In this document: positions 42,160-51,012 of the stretch, piece by piece
Position numbering within the stretch: the first letter of the stretch is position 1
Layout of the letters: each line of letters starts with the position of its first letter
From: Pseudomonadota bacterium
GTDB lineage: Bacteria > Pseudomonadota > Gammaproteobacteria > Burkholderiales > Gallionellaceae
Length of the DNA: 64,000 nt
Direction: 5' to 3'
Assembly: GCA_021787435.1 (NCBI GenBank)
Contig: JAJYLY010000006.1
Span: 62,001 to 126,000, forward strand
Made by a program: the position numbers and the translations under genes
The notes under the pieces: model-generated
What the model was told of the DNA's origin: nothing
Database searches by the model: none
The model's input: the letters and a program-made list of their open reading frames with translations, nothing else

Positions 42160-43536
42160 ATGCAAAACAATTCAGATGCGCAAATAGATCAAATCAAGCT
42201 CCCTCCGCATTCGGTTGAGGCAGAGCAATCGGTGCTGGGCGGCCTGATGCTGGAGTCCGCAGCGCTGGACAGGATCAGCGACCTGATTACTGAGGACGAT
42301 TTCTACCGCCGCGAGCATCGCCTGATCTATCGCCATATCGTGAGGATGAGCGAACAGGCCAAGCCGGTGGATGTGATCACCGTGGCAGAAGCACTCGAAA
42401 ACAATAGTGAGCTCGACAAGGCGGGAGGGCTTGCATACCTGGGCGGTCTGGTGCAGAACGTGCCTTCTGCTGCCAACGTGCGACGCTACGGCGAGATCGT
42501 GCGCGAGCGGTCCATCATGCGCCGCCTAGTGGAAGTGGGCACCGACATTGCTGCGAGCGCGTACAACCCGACCGGGCGCGATGCCGCGCAATTGCTCGAC
42601 GAAGCCGAAGGCAAGGTGTTCGAGATTGCCGAGTCCGGCGCGAAAGGAAAGCAGGGTTTCATATCCATGCCGCCTTTGCTGACACAGGTGGTCGAACGCA
42701 TAGAAACGCTGTACGGGCGCGAAGACGGCAGCGATGTGACGGGTACGCCGACAGGTTTTGCAGATCTCGACGGGATGACTTCCGGCCTGCAGGCAGGAGA
42801 TCTTGTGATCGTAGCGGGGCGCCCCAGCATGGGCAAGACGGCTTTCTCGATCAACATCGCGGAGAATATTGCACTGGACAGCAAGCTGCCTGTGGCCATC
42901 TTCAGTATGGAGATGGGGGCGGCGCAGCTCGTGATGCGTATGCTGGGCTCGGTCGGCAAACTCAACCAGCAAATTCTGCGCACGGGCAAGCTGGGGGATG
43001 ACGACTGGGGAAGGCTGACCCATGCGCTGGGAAAACTCAACGATGCGCCGATATACATCGACGAGACGCCCAGCCTGTCCTCGCTCGATCTGCGCGCGCG
43101 CGCTCGCCGCCTGCACCGCCAGCATGGAAAACTCGGGCTGATCGTGGTGGACTACCTGCAGCTGATGAGCTCGAATGTCGGCAAGGCCAGCGAGAACCGC
43201 GCAACGGAAATCTCGGAGATTTCGCGCGGACTAAAGAGTCTCGCGAAAGAATTGCATTGCCCCGTGATCGCGCTCTCGCAGCTCAACCGCTCGCTTGAAC
43301 AGCGTCCCAACAAGCGCCCGGTGATGTCGGATCTGCGCGAATCCGGCGCGATAGAGCAGGATGCCGACTTGATCCTGTTTATCTACCGGGATGAAGTATA
43401 CAACCAGGATTCCGCTGACAAGGGCAAGGCAGAGATCATCATCGGCAAGCAGCGAAACGGCCCGATCGGTACGGTTGCGCTGGCTTTCAGGGGGGAATAT
43501 ACGCGCTTCGACAACCTTGCTTCGAGCGGTTATTGA
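42160..43536 (+). CDS. dnaB: replicative DNA helicase
   Basis: A 458-residue DnaB. The N-terminal domain begins IKLPPHSVEAEQSVLGGLML; the RecA-like C-terminal domain has Walker A in VIVAGRPSMGKTAFSINIAE, DETPSLSSLDLRARARRLHR, VVDYLQLM (Walker B) and LSQLNRSLEQRPNKRPVMSD followed by LRESGAIEQDADLILFIYRD. It unwinds the fork as a hexamer with the DnaC/DnaG system. No intein is present. The gene follows the ribosomal operon terminator and precedes tRNA-Val. Confidence 0.97.
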   Translation: MQNNSDAQIDQIKLPPHSVEAEQSVLGGLMLESAALDRISDLITEDDFYRREHRLIYRHIVRMSEQAKPVDVITVAEALENNSELDKAGGLAYLGGLVQNVPSAANVRRYGEIVRERSIMRRLVEVGTDIAASAYNPTGRDAAQLLDEAEGKVFEIAESGAKGKQGFISMPPLLTQVVERIETLYGREDGSDVTGTPTGFADLDGMTSGLQAGDLVIVAGRPSMGKTAFSINIAENIALDSKLPVAIFSMEMGAAQLVMRMLGSVGKLNQQILRTGKLGDDDWGRLTHALGKLNDAPIYIDETPSLSSLDLRARARRLHRQHGKLGLIVVDYLQLMSSNVGKASENRATEISEISRGLKSLAKELHCPVIALSQLNRSLEQRPNKRPVMSDLRESGAIEQDADLILFIYRDEVYNQDSADKGKAEIIIGKQRNGPIGTVALAFRGEYTRFDNLASSGY

Positions 43537-43551
43537 ATCGCAGAATAAAGT

Positions 43552-43580
43552 TTGAAGTAAGCCCGGGTTTCGGCTACAAT
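43552..43580 (+). promoter_or_regulatory. promoter of tRNA-Val
   Basis: TTGAAG (43552–43557), 17 bases, TACAAT (43575–43580), 14 bases ahead of the mature tRNA. A GC-rich discriminator (GCGCGC) follows, as in stringently controlled stable RNA promoters. Confidence 0.65.
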
Positions 43581-43594
43581 GCGCGCTCTTCAAC

Positions 43595-43671
43595 AGGCGC
43601 GTAGCTCAGCTGGTTAGAGCACCACCTTGACATGGTGGGGGTCGTTGGTTCGAGTCCAATCGCGCCTACCA
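43595..43671 (+). tRNA. tRNA-Val, anticodon GAC
   Basis: 77 nucleotides with the CCA encoded. The acceptor stem AGGCGCG pairs fully with CGCGCCT. The D-arm GCTCAGCTGGTTAGAGC, the anticodon stem CCACC/GGTGG around the loop TTGACAT (anticodon GAC) and the T-loop GTTCGAGTC are all standard. It reads GUC and GUU valine codons. Confidence 0.96.
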
Positions 43672-43678
43672 ACAAAAC

Positions 43679-43713
43679 AACGGGTTAGATCAGAAACGGT
43701 CTGGCCCGTTTTT
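43679..43713 (+). terminator. intrinsic terminator after tRNA-Val
   Basis: AACGGG (43679–43684) pairs with CCCGTT (43705–43710), with an inner CAGA/TCTG stem, followed by TTT. It lies eight bases after the tRNA CCA end. Confidence 0.65.
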
Positions 43714-43804
43714 CATTTGAGGCGGCGATTTGATTTTTCCTTATGACGGATCATCATCATAAATGGCAAGGCAGGCCTTGAAGCCCGCAGGCGGCGAGTC
43801 TCAA

Positions 43805-45964
43805 ATGTCCATCGTTCGCATCGCGCTTGATGTACCCATACACACCCTGTTTGACTACATGGTGGATGAAGCCGTTGTGCCGGGACAGCGCGTGGTCGTT
43901 CCCCTCGGCCGCCGCCAGATGATAGGCGTCGTGATGGAATCCGTTGTATCCAGCGACGTGCCGCACGGGCGCATCAGAAAGGTGCTGTGTGTCTTAAACG
44001 ACAGTGAGCCGCTGTCAGTAGGTCTGCTGGAGCTGTTGAAATTCTGCAGTGATTACTATCACTATCCCATCGGGCCCACGGTGATTTCGGCTTTACCGAC
44101 GCGCCTGCGCTCTGATAAACCGCTTGTGGTCAGGCGGGATATTCACTATCGGCTGATACGGGATGCGGCAGACTCATTGCCCAGGCGCAAGTCTGTTGCA
44201 CGGCGCATAGTCGAGATGCTGGCAGCGCATCCATGCAGCCTTGCGCAAATCAAGGCACTGTCCGCGACGGCGGGTGCTCAGCTGAAATGGCTGGAACAGG
44301 AAGGCTGGGTCGAGCAGTGCGAAATGTCAGGTGAATTGCCAACGCCCGCGGTGCAGTTTGTCAATGCGCACAGGCTGACAATGGAACAGCAGCAGGCGGT
44401 CGATGCGGTCACGCAGTCCTCAAACTACGGGTGTTTTTTGCTGCACGGCATCACAGGTAGCGGCAAGACGGAAGTGTATGTTCATCTGATGAATTGCATG
44501 CTGCAACGAGGCGGGCAGATTCTGCTCCTGGTGCCGGAAATCAATCTTACACCCCAACTCGAAGGATATTTTCACAGCCGGTTCCCGGATGTTCCGCTTG
44601 TCAGTTTGCACAGCGGTCTTTCCGAGAATCAGCGACTGGATCACTGGCAGCAGGCGCAGACAGGATATGCGCATATCGTGCTCGGCACGCGCCTTTCGGT
44701 ATTTGCAGAGTTGCCTAAGCTCTCCCTCATCATCGTGGATGAGGAACATGACAGCTCGTTCAAGCAGCAGGACGGACTGCGCTATTCCGCCAGAGATGTG
44801 GCTGTCTTTCGCGCAAGCCAGCGCGGCATACCTATCGTGCTGGGTTCAGCGACCCCTTCGCTTGAAAGCTATCACAATGCTCAAATCGGTCGCTACAAGC
44901 TGCTAAAGCTGTCCGGGCGCGCAAAGGCTGACGCAAGGCTGCCTGCGGTCAGCTGCGTCAACATCAACCAATCCGTGATGACAGAGGGTGTGAGCGAAAA
45001 GCTTATGCGCGAAATAGCGCTGAGAATTTCGCGCAGTGAACAGAGCCTGCTCTTCATCAATCGCCGCGGCTATGCGCCAGTGCTGATGTGCACCGAATGC
45101 GGCTGGCTGTCGGATTGTAAGAATTGCGCAGGCAGGATGGTGCTGCATCTTGCGGACAGGAAGCTAAGATGTCATCACTGCGGCTTACAGCTCAACATGC
45201 CAACCTCATGCCCTTCCTGCGGCCACGCCGGACTTCACCCGGTCGGCAGCGGCACGCAGCGCGTGGAAAGCCTGCTGCAGGCAAGGTTCCCCGATGCGCG
45301 CATCCTGCGGGTGGACAAGGACAGCACGCGCAACAAGCGTTCATGGCAGAAAATGCGCGAGAAGATACATGCAAACGAGGTGGACATACTGGTCGGCACG
45401 CAGATGCTGGCCAAGGGTCATGACTTTCCCGAGCTGACACTGGTCGGGGTGCTGGGTGCGGACAGCGCGTTATACAGCGCTGATTTTCGCGCATCGGAAA
45501 AACTGTTTGCGCAACTGATGCAGGTTGCAGGTCGCGCCGGGCGTGCCGACAAGGCTGGTAGTGTGCTGATCCAGACCGCCTTTCCAGATCATCCGCTGTT
45601 CCGCTGCCTTGAGCGCCACGATTTCGACGAATGGGCAACGCTGCTTCTGGATGAACGCAGGATGGCGGGTTTTCCGCCTTTCGTGTTTCAGGCCATGCTG
45701 CGCGCAGAGGGAAAAAGTGAAAGCGATGTCTATACCTATCTTGGCAAAGCGCGCGCTGCAGCCATCGAATTGAAGTGCAAGGTCGAAGTTTTCGGCGTGG
45801 TGCCAGCGTCTTTGGCGCGTCGCGCCAATCATGTCCGGGCGCAACTGCTGATTCAGGCTGGGTCGCGCAAAATCCTGCAGCAGTTCCTGCGCGACTGGCG
45901 AATCGATGAAATACCCGCGCCCAGATTGCATTGTTCACTGGACATCGACCCGCTGGAGTTTTAG
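43805..45964 (+). CDS. priA: primosomal protein N' (replication restart helicase)
   Basis: A 719-residue PriA. The N-terminal DNA-binding domain begins MSIVRIALDVPIHTLFDYMV; the helicase core has Walker A in LHGITGSGKTEVYVHL, VDEEHD (motif II), SATPSLESY and AGRAGRADKAG. The zinc-binding region carries the expected Cys pairs (CTECGWLSDCKNC, then CHHCGLQLNMPTSCPSCG). It reloads DnaB at stalled forks. I place the start at 43805 by the family N-terminus; an ATG at 43763 would add 14 residues with no family match. Note that its usual partner priB is absent from the rpsF operon. Confidence 0.95.
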   Translation: MSIVRIALDVPIHTLFDYMVDEAVVPGQRVVVPLGRRQMIGVVMESVVSSDVPHGRIRKVLCVLNDSEPLSVGLLELLKFCSDYYHYPIGPTVISALPTRLRSDKPLVVRRDIHYRLIRDAADSLPRRKSVARRIVEMLAAHPCSLAQIKALSATAGAQLKWLEQEGWVEQCEMSGELPTPAVQFVNAHRLTMEQQQAVDAVTQSSNYGCFLLHGITGSGKTEVYVHLMNCMLQRGGQILLLVPEINLTPQLEGYFHSRFPDVPLVSLHSGLSENQRLDHWQQAQTGYAHIVLGTRLSVFAELPKLSLIIVDEEHDSSFKQQDGLRYSARDVAVFRASQRGIPIVLGSATPSLESYHNAQIGRYKLLKLSGRAKADARLPAVSCVNINQSVMTEGVSEKLMREIALRISRSEQSLLFINRRGYAPVLMCTECGWLSDCKNCAGRMVLHLADRKLRCHHCGLQLNMPTSCPSCGHAGLHPVGSGTQRVESLLQARFPDARILRVDKDSTRNKRSWQKMREKIHANEVDILVGTQMLAKGHDFPELTLVGVLGADSALYSADFRASEKLFAQLMQVAGRAGRADKAGSVLIQTAFPDHPLFRCLERHDFDEWATLLLDERRMAGFPPFVFQAMLRAEGKSESDVYTYLGKARAAAIELKCKVEVFGVVPASLARRANHVRAQLLIQAGSRKILQQFLRDWRIDEIPAPRLHCSLDIDPLEF

Positions 45965-46060
45965 AGTTAGAGTTGTCTTAAAAAATTCTCACGCGGGGAC
46001 GGCTTTGCTTTGCCAACTTAGGTTTTATCGTTCCGGCTTTATCAATAAACGGGAAACGTA

Positions 46061-47443
46061 ATGTCATCAGATTTTATTCAGGCTGTGAAGGCTGTCGTGG
46101 GAAGCGATGCGATGCTCACAGGACCAGAGGCAATGCCTTATTGTGAAGACAAACGCGGGCGCTATTCCGGCGATGCGCTGGCTGTTGTTTTCCCGTCGGA
46201 TGTGGATCGGGTATCAAGAGTTGTAAGATTATGCGCCGCACAGAACATCGCCATTGTTCCTCAGGGCGGCAATACCAGTCTGTGTGGCGCATCGGTTCCC
46301 TTGCCACGTGGGGAGCAGATTGTGCTCAACCTCTCGCGCATGAACCGGATACTTGCGGTCGATGCGGTGGACTACACCATGACGGTCGAGGCAGGTTGCA
46401 AGCTCGCATCACTTTACGAGGCTGCAGAGAAGGCAGATCGACTGTTCCCGCTGGGCCTGACCGCGATTGCGCCGCACTGCGAAATCGGCGGCAATCTTTC
46501 CACCAATGCAGGCGGGATAGGCGTGTTGCGCTATGGTAATGCGCGCGACCTGGTGCTGGGGCTGGAAGTAGTGCTGCCGGACGGGCGCATCTGGAATGGC
46601 CTGCGCGGCTTGCGCAAGGACAATACCGGCTATGACCTGAAGCATCTCTTCGTTGGCGCTGAAGGCACGCTCGGCATCATCACAAGAGCAGTGCTGAAAC
46701 TTTATCCGCGCCCGAAATCGACCTGCACGGCCTGTGTGGCGATAGACAGCCCGGAATCGGCAGTGCGTCTGCTGGCCTATATGCGCACATGCTGCGGTCA
46801 GTCGTTGAGCGGTTTCGAGATCATGTCGCGCAACTGTCTGGAGCTTGTCTTCAGGCATGTCGGGGATACGCAGGAGCCGTTTGAAAAACCGTATGCATGG
46901 TATTTGCTGATCAGGGCGGATGATGTGGAACAAAGCCTGATAAGCGGCGCACTGCGGGAATTCGGCGTTCTCGAATTTGCCGTTTCTGGCGATGCTGAGT
47001 ATGCGGAGCGCTGGTGGCGCCTGCGCAAGAATATCAGCGATGCGCAAAAGATCGAGGGCATCAGCATCAAGCACGATATCTCCGTGCCGGTGAGCCGCGT
47101 TGCTGATTTCATCGAAGCGGCAAGCCACGCGCTGCGCGACCGTTTTGCCGGCATACGCATCGTCGCATTCGGGCACATGGGCGATGGTAATATCCACTAC
47201 AATGTCTCCATGCCGGATGCTTCCAACGTCGCCTTCATCGAAAGGCACGAGTTTGAAGTGAACCGCATCGTCTACGAGGTGGTGCGGAAATTGAATGGCA
47301 GCATCAGCGCGGAGCATGGCTTGGGGCAGCTGAAGCGGGATACGATACGCGCTTACAAGGATCCGCTTGAGCTCGAGCTGATGCTGAAAATCAAGCATGT
47401 GATCGATCCTCAGGGATTGATGAATCCGGGCAAGGTGATTTAA
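46061..47443 (+). CDS. FAD-linked oxidase (D-lactate/glycolate dehydrogenase GlcD-like)
   Basis: A 460-residue flavoprotein of the FAD-linked oxidase C family. IAIVPQGGNTSLCGASVPLP is the FAD pyrophosphate-binding loop, IGGNLSTNAGGIGVLRYGNA and LKHLFVGAEGTLGIITRAVL are further PCMH landmarks, and IRIVAFGHMGDGNIHYNVSM and SISAEHGLGQLKRD carry the metal-binding His residues of the substrate domain. It oxidises a 2-hydroxy acid, most likely D-lactate, D-2-hydroxyglutarate or glycolate. It stands alone, 96 bases after priA, so the context gives no hint about the substrate. Confidence 0.9.
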   Translation: MSSDFIQAVKAVVGSDAMLTGPEAMPYCEDKRGRYSGDALAVVFPSDVDRVSRVVRLCAAQNIAIVPQGGNTSLCGASVPLPRGEQIVLNLSRMNRILAVDAVDYTMTVEAGCKLASLYEAAEKADRLFPLGLTAIAPHCEIGGNLSTNAGGIGVLRYGNARDLVLGLEVVLPDGRIWNGLRGLRKDNTGYDLKHLFVGAEGTLGIITRAVLKLYPRPKSTCTACVAIDSPESAVRLLAYMRTCCGQSLSGFEIMSRNCLELVFRHVGDTQEPFEKPYAWYLLIRADDVEQSLISGALREFGVLEFAVSGDAEYAERWWRLRKNISDAQKIEGISIKHDISVPVSRVADFIEAASHALRDRFAGIRIVAFGHMGDGNIHYNVSMPDASNVAFIERHEFEVNRIVYEVVRKLNGSISAEHGLGQLKRDTIRAYKDPLELELMLKIKHVIDPQGLMNPGKVI

Positions 47444-47538
47444 AGGCAGGGTTGAAGATACGGGATTCAGTAAAGTTGTCGATGGTCCATCTGCAATAAC
47501 TGCTTCCCGCTCACTACTAACCACTATCGGGGGTATAC

Positions 47539-48357
47539 ATGGCAGCGCAACCTGAAATGACCAACATGGCGCTGTTCTGCGATTTCGAGAACATAGCGCT
47601 CGGCGTGCGAGATGCGAAATATGCGCAGTTCGACATCAGAAAGGTGTTGGAAAGGCTGTTGCTCAAGGGCAGTATCGTGGTCAAGAAAGCCTATTGCGAC
47701 TGGGAGCGCTACAAGGAATTCAAGGCGACCATGCATGAGGCGGCGTTCGAGCTGATCGAAATTCCGCATGTGAGGCAAAGCGGCAAGAATTCGGCCGACA
47801 TCCGCATGGTCGTGGATGCGCTGGATCTTTGTTACACCAAGGCGCATATGGATACCTTCGTGATCATCAGTGGAGATTCAGATTTTTCGCCCCTCGTTTC
47901 CAAGTTGCGCGAGAACAACAAGCATGTGATTGGCATCGGCGTGAAGGATTCGACCTCGGACCTTCTGAGCGCTAACTGCGACGAGTTCATTTTTTATGAT
48001 GATCTGGTGCGCGAGCAGGAAGCCAAACAGAAACGCGCCGAGAAAAAGAAACCGGCCAAGGCGGGCAAGGCCAAACCACAGGCCGCGAAAAGCGAGGATG
48101 ACAAGCGCCAGGAGGCGCTTGATTTCATCGTGGAGACAGTCGAGGCGCTGATTGCCGAGCGCGGTTCGGATGAAAAAATATGGGGCTCCCTGGTCAAGAC
48201 CACGATGCAGCGCAGAAGGCCCGGTTTCACCGAGTCCTCCTACGGCTATCGTTCATTCAAGGAGCTGGTCGAGGATGGCGAGCGGCACAAGCTGCTTCTG
48301 GTCGTGCGCGACGAAAAATCCGGACAGTACACCATACGCCTGGCGGCGCCGGAATGA
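47539..48357 (+). CDS. NYN-domain ribonuclease-like protein with C-terminal LOTUS/OST-HTH domain
   Basis: A 272-residue protein. Residues 9–160 form a NYN (PIN-like) nuclease domain: ALFCDFENIALGVRD with the first catalytic Asp, SADIRMVVDALDLCY with the second, and TFVIISGDSDFSPLVSKLRE with further acidic residues. A Lys/Ala-rich linker (about 164–190, KKKPAKAGKAKPQAA) leads to an OST-HTH/LOTUS-type fold (about 192–272: GSLVKTTMQRRRPGFTESSY). All acidic residues look intact, so RNA cleavage is plausible. The LOTUS domain probably binds RNA. The bacterial family is conserved but its substrate is unknown. Confidence 0.88.
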   Translation: MAAQPEMTNMALFCDFENIALGVRDAKYAQFDIRKVLERLLLKGSIVVKKAYCDWERYKEFKATMHEAAFELIEIPHVRQSGKNSADIRMVVDALDLCYTKAHMDTFVIISGDSDFSPLVSKLRENNKHVIGIGVKDSTSDLLSANCDEFIFYDDLVREQEAKQKRAEKKKPAKAGKAKPQAAKSEDDKRQEALDFIVETVEALIAERGSDEKIWGSLVKTTMQRRRPGFTESSYGYRSFKELVEDGERHKLLLVVRDEKSGQYTIRLAAPE

Positions 48358-48375
48358 AGCCAGCGCCACTGGCTT
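48357..48375. terminator. hairpin between convergent genes
   Basis: AAGCCAG–CGCCA–CTGGCTT is a perfect seven-pair stem beginning at the last base of the NYN gene stop. It is not followed by a T run, so intrinsic termination is uncertain. Confidence 0.4.
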
Positions 48376-48393
48376 CCTGCAGTAAGTATACGG

Positions 48394-48951
48394 TCACAGA
48401 AAAAACGGTATAAATAGTTTTGTGCGAGCCATATATTGTCGGTACTGGGAACCAAAATAATCGAGGTTCTCGTTTTCCTCGGCGCGCGAGGTGAATAGCA
48501 GAAACACGCAGGCAACAAGCGCGATGCAGCCGTTAAGCCAGGAAATCTCCTTGAAGAGCAGCCCGAAGTCCAGAAAGATCAGCGAGCTGTAAATGGGATG
48601 GCGTATGTAACGGTAAAGGCCGCAGGTCACCAGCGACGTGGTTTTTTCGATGAGCAGCAGCGGCGCATCGTTGCGGTTTGCGTTGTGCTGTCCAAACAGA
48701 AACAAGGACAGATAGCCAAGAACAACCAGGATGAGCGAAATATTCATCAGCACTTCGCTGACAATCTGCTCCGGCGTATGCACGGCGCCGTCCCATCTGC
48801 CTAAGCTTGACACGATCAGAATCAGGATCAGTTCCCAAGCGAAGAACCGGTAGAAACCATGCGATTTTGGCACGCGTAAGGAAGCGCGCGAAAAGTAAGC
48901 CAGTACCGCTGTGCCTGCGATGAAGGTGAGCCATTTAAGCATGGATAGCAT
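48394..48951 (-). CDS. isoprenylcysteine carboxyl methyltransferase-like membrane protein
   Basis: A protein of about 185 residues with four to five membrane helices of the ICMT/phospholipid methyltransferase fold. CGLYRYIRHPIYSSLIFLDF carries the conserved R-H-P SAM-binding motif, and RAEENENLDYFGSQYRQYMA is the C-terminal Glu-rich motif. The substrate is unknown; bacterial members methylate small acids or lipids. The start is uncertain: ATG at 48951 or 48942 both fit, and the frame is open to 49017. It lies beside the aryl-polyene cluster but points away from it, so a functional link is only possible. Confidence 0.75.
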   Translation of the reverse strand: MLSMLKWLTFIAGTAVLAYFSRASLRVPKSHGFYRFFAWELILILIVSSLGRWDGAVHTPEQIVSEVLMNISLILVVLGYLSLFLFGQHNANRNDAPLLLIEKTTSLVTCGLYRYIRHPIYSSLIFLDFGLLFKEISWLNGCIALVACVFLLFTSRAEENENLDYFGSQYRQYMARTKLFIPFFL

Positions 48952-49017
48952 TCCAGAAACATACCGTGTATAAAGTTTACACGCGTTTTCAGAAGTTGGG
49001 GAATCAGGCAGAGCCAA

Positions 49018-49138
49018 TTATTGATAGGGCACCTGAATTGCAGGCAACACATAAGCAAGTGGAATTCAGACCTCGACCTGTCGATAGGCTGTCTGTTGGC
49101 AGGTCGATTAAGTTACAATCCGGATAAATATATATCTG
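49018..49138. promoter_or_regulatory. divergent promoter region with inverted repeat
   Basis: The gap between the methyltransferase-like gene and the chorismatase gene holds a perfect 8-bp inverted repeat, TCGACCTG (49073–49080) and CAGGTCGA (49100–49107), followed by TTACAAT (49113–49119), a good -10 box for the plus strand. No clear -35 box was found. The repeat would overlap the -35 zone, as for a regulator-binding site. Confidence 0.4.
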
Positions 49139-50236
49139 TTGTCACCTCATGAATATTTTGCAGTACCCCGGAAACGGGCTCGACTTTCCACCATGCGGGC
49201 GTGTGGCCACCGGTGCGGTGCTCTGATGCGCGATCCGGTATTGCATGGCGAATATCAGTCTGTCGCCGACATGCAAGAACAGCCCGACAGCGTGCTGGGC
49301 GCGATCTGCTTTTCATCCACGCCGCTGATGGTTGATCAGGCGCTTTGCCTGCATGTTCCGATGCAGAGGCTGGATCAGCCTGATGAGGCTGTCTGTGAAG
49401 TTTGGCGCTGCAGCGGGCAAGTCGCAGCGGGGCAATACGGCGACATCCGTTACCGTCAAGGCGATGGGGTATTATTTGGCGTCATTGCATTGCCAGAGCA
49501 TCGATTTGACGCGGGCAGGCCTTTGTTGCAGCAGGCCGCCGAGTCAGCCTATCGCCAAGTGTTCGAGCTGCTCAACAGACTCGAATATCATTATCTCTTC
49601 AGGTTCTGGAATTATATCGCAGACATCAATGCCGAGAGTTTCGGCATGGAACGTTATCAGCAGTTCAACATCGGCAGGCAGGATGCTTTCCTGGCTCACG
49701 GTCGGGACGTGCTTGGCAATGCCCCGGCAGCCTGTGCTCTGGGCATGAGAGAGGGACCGCTTGCCATCGCATTTATCGCCGGAACCGCACCGCCCTTGAA
49801 CATAGAAAATCCGCGCCAAATCAGCGCCTGCCGGTACCCGCAGCAATATGGGCCGCGCAGCCCGACATTCTCGCGCGCAAGTCTCGTGCGCATCGGTAAG
49901 GGGACGGTGTTGTTCATTTCCGGCACGGCCAGCATCGTAGGCCACGCAACCCTGCATCACGATGATGCCGTGATGCAGACGCGGGAAGCCATGGCAAACA
50001 TCAAGGCTGTGCTGGACGAGGCGAACCGTCAGTCCCCTGATTCATTCGACCTTGCAGGATTAGCTTACAGGGTATATATCCGGCATCCTGCCGATCTTGC
50101 GCCTGTGCGCGCAGAGCTCGTCAGAATCGTGGGCGAGCAGTGCACTGCGGTTTATCTGCAGGCTGACATATGCCGCACCGACCTGTTGCTGGAAATCGAG
50201 GCGGTGCATGCAACGAAATCCTTCGGGATGGAGTGA
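49139..50236 (+). CDS. chorismatase (XanB2/FkbO/Hyg5-like hydroxybenzoate synthase)
   Basis: An enzyme of up to 365 residues that splits chorismate. FRFWNYIADINAESFGMERY, QQFNIGRQDAFLAHGRDVLG and LFISGTASIVGHATLHHDDA match the FkbO/XanB2 family, whose XanB2 members yield pyruvate plus 3- and 4-hydroxybenzoate. In Xanthomonas this gives the aromatic head of xanthomonadin and feeds ubiquinone synthesis. Here it leads an aryl-polyene-like cluster. The start is uncertain: the frame opens with TTG at 49139, while ATG 49193 would give 347 residues, closer to family length. The PlsC-like gene follows two bases after the stop. Confidence 0.85.
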   Translation: MSPHEYFAVPRKRARLSTMRACGHRCGALMRDPVLHGEYQSVADMQEQPDSVLGAICFSSTPLMVDQALCLHVPMQRLDQPDEAVCEVWRCSGQVAAGQYGDIRYRQGDGVLFGVIALPEHRFDAGRPLLQQAAESAYRQVFELLNRLEYHYLFRFWNYIADINAESFGMERYQQFNIGRQDAFLAHGRDVLGNAPAACALGMREGPLAIAFIAGTAPPLNIENPRQISACRYPQQYGPRSPTFSRASLVRIGKGTVLFISGTASIVGHATLHHDDAVMQTREAMANIKAVLDEANRQSPDSFDLAGLAYRVYIRHPADLAPVRAELVRIVGEQCTAVYLQADICRTDLLLEIEAVHATKSFGME

Positions 50237-50238
50237 TC

Positions 50239-51012
50239 ATGCGCCTGATTATCAAGTTCTACGATTATTTGGTGCTGTATCTGGGCCTCATCTGGCTGGG
50301 TGCGCTGTGTCTTGCATGGACCCCAGTTGCGATGATCGCTTATCTTTTCCTGCCTGAACGCTGGGGGAGGGCGATCGGACGCTATGCGATCATGGTTGGA
50401 TTCCGATTGTATCTGGCAAGCATCAGCATTTCGCGCCGCTGCAGCTTTGATCTCTCGGCACTTGATGCGCTGCGCAACGAAGAGTCGCTGATTATCGCAC
50501 CCAATCATCCCTGTTTGCTGGATGCGGTGATGGTGATTTCCCGTCTGCCCAATGTGGCCTGCGTGCTTAAGACAGACCTGATGAACAATGTGTTTCTCGG
50601 TGCGGGTGCGAGGCTTGCGCGCTACATCTGCAATAATCCGGGGCATCGCATGGTGAAGAAGGCAACCGACGATTTCAAGTCCGGCAGCCATCTTCTGCTT
50701 TTTCCGGAAGGCACGCGCACGACCTCGTTCCCGGTCAATCCGCTCAAAGGGAGCATAGGGCTGATTGCGCATCACGCGAAGGTGCCCGTGCAGACATTGC
50801 TTATCGAAACGGATTCCGCCTATCTCACCAAGGGATGGCCCTTGTTTCGCAAGCCTGTGATGCCTATTCATTACCGCGTGAGTCTGGGCAAGCGCTTCGA
50901 TCCGCCGAAAAATACCCGGCAGTTCATGGCAGAGCTAGAACGCTATTTTTCTCAGGACCTGATTCGGGATGCAAAGATTTGTGCGCCCGATAAACAGGCA
51001 TCATCATGTTGA
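50239..51012 (+). CDS. PlsC-like 1-acylglycerol-phosphate acyltransferase family protein
   Basis: A 257-residue membrane-associated acyltransferase. The H(x)4D motif is in IAPNHPCLLDAVMVI and the substrate motif is LLFPEGTRTTSF; two hydrophobic segments occupy residues 5–45 (VLYLGLIWLGALCLAWTPVA). ATG 50239 is chosen by the family start and lies two bases after the chorismatase stop. In aryl-polyene clusters such acyltransferases are thought to place the polyene acyl chain on a lipid or sugar acceptor. A role in ordinary phospholipid synthesis is less likely in this setting. Overlaps the next gene by seven bases. Confidence 0.87.
   Translation: MRLIIKFYDYLVLYLGLIWLGALCLAWTPVAMIAYLFLPERWGRAIGRYAIMVGFRLYLASISISRRCSFDLSALDALRNEESLIIAPNHPCLLDAVMVISRLPNVACVLKTDLMNNVFLGAGARLARYICNNPGHRMVKKATDDFKSGSHLLLFPEGTRTTSFPVNPLKGSIGLIAHHAKVPVQTLLIETDSAYLTKGWPLFRKPVMPIHYRVSLGKRFDPPKNTRQFMAELERYFSQDLIRDAKICAPDKQASSC

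Noticed and set aside
48394-49017. Methyltransferase-like gene as part of the aryl-polyene cluster
   Set aside because: It is transcribed away from the cluster and separated by a promoter region; no aryl-polyene-specific methyltransferase motif was recognised, so it is left outside.
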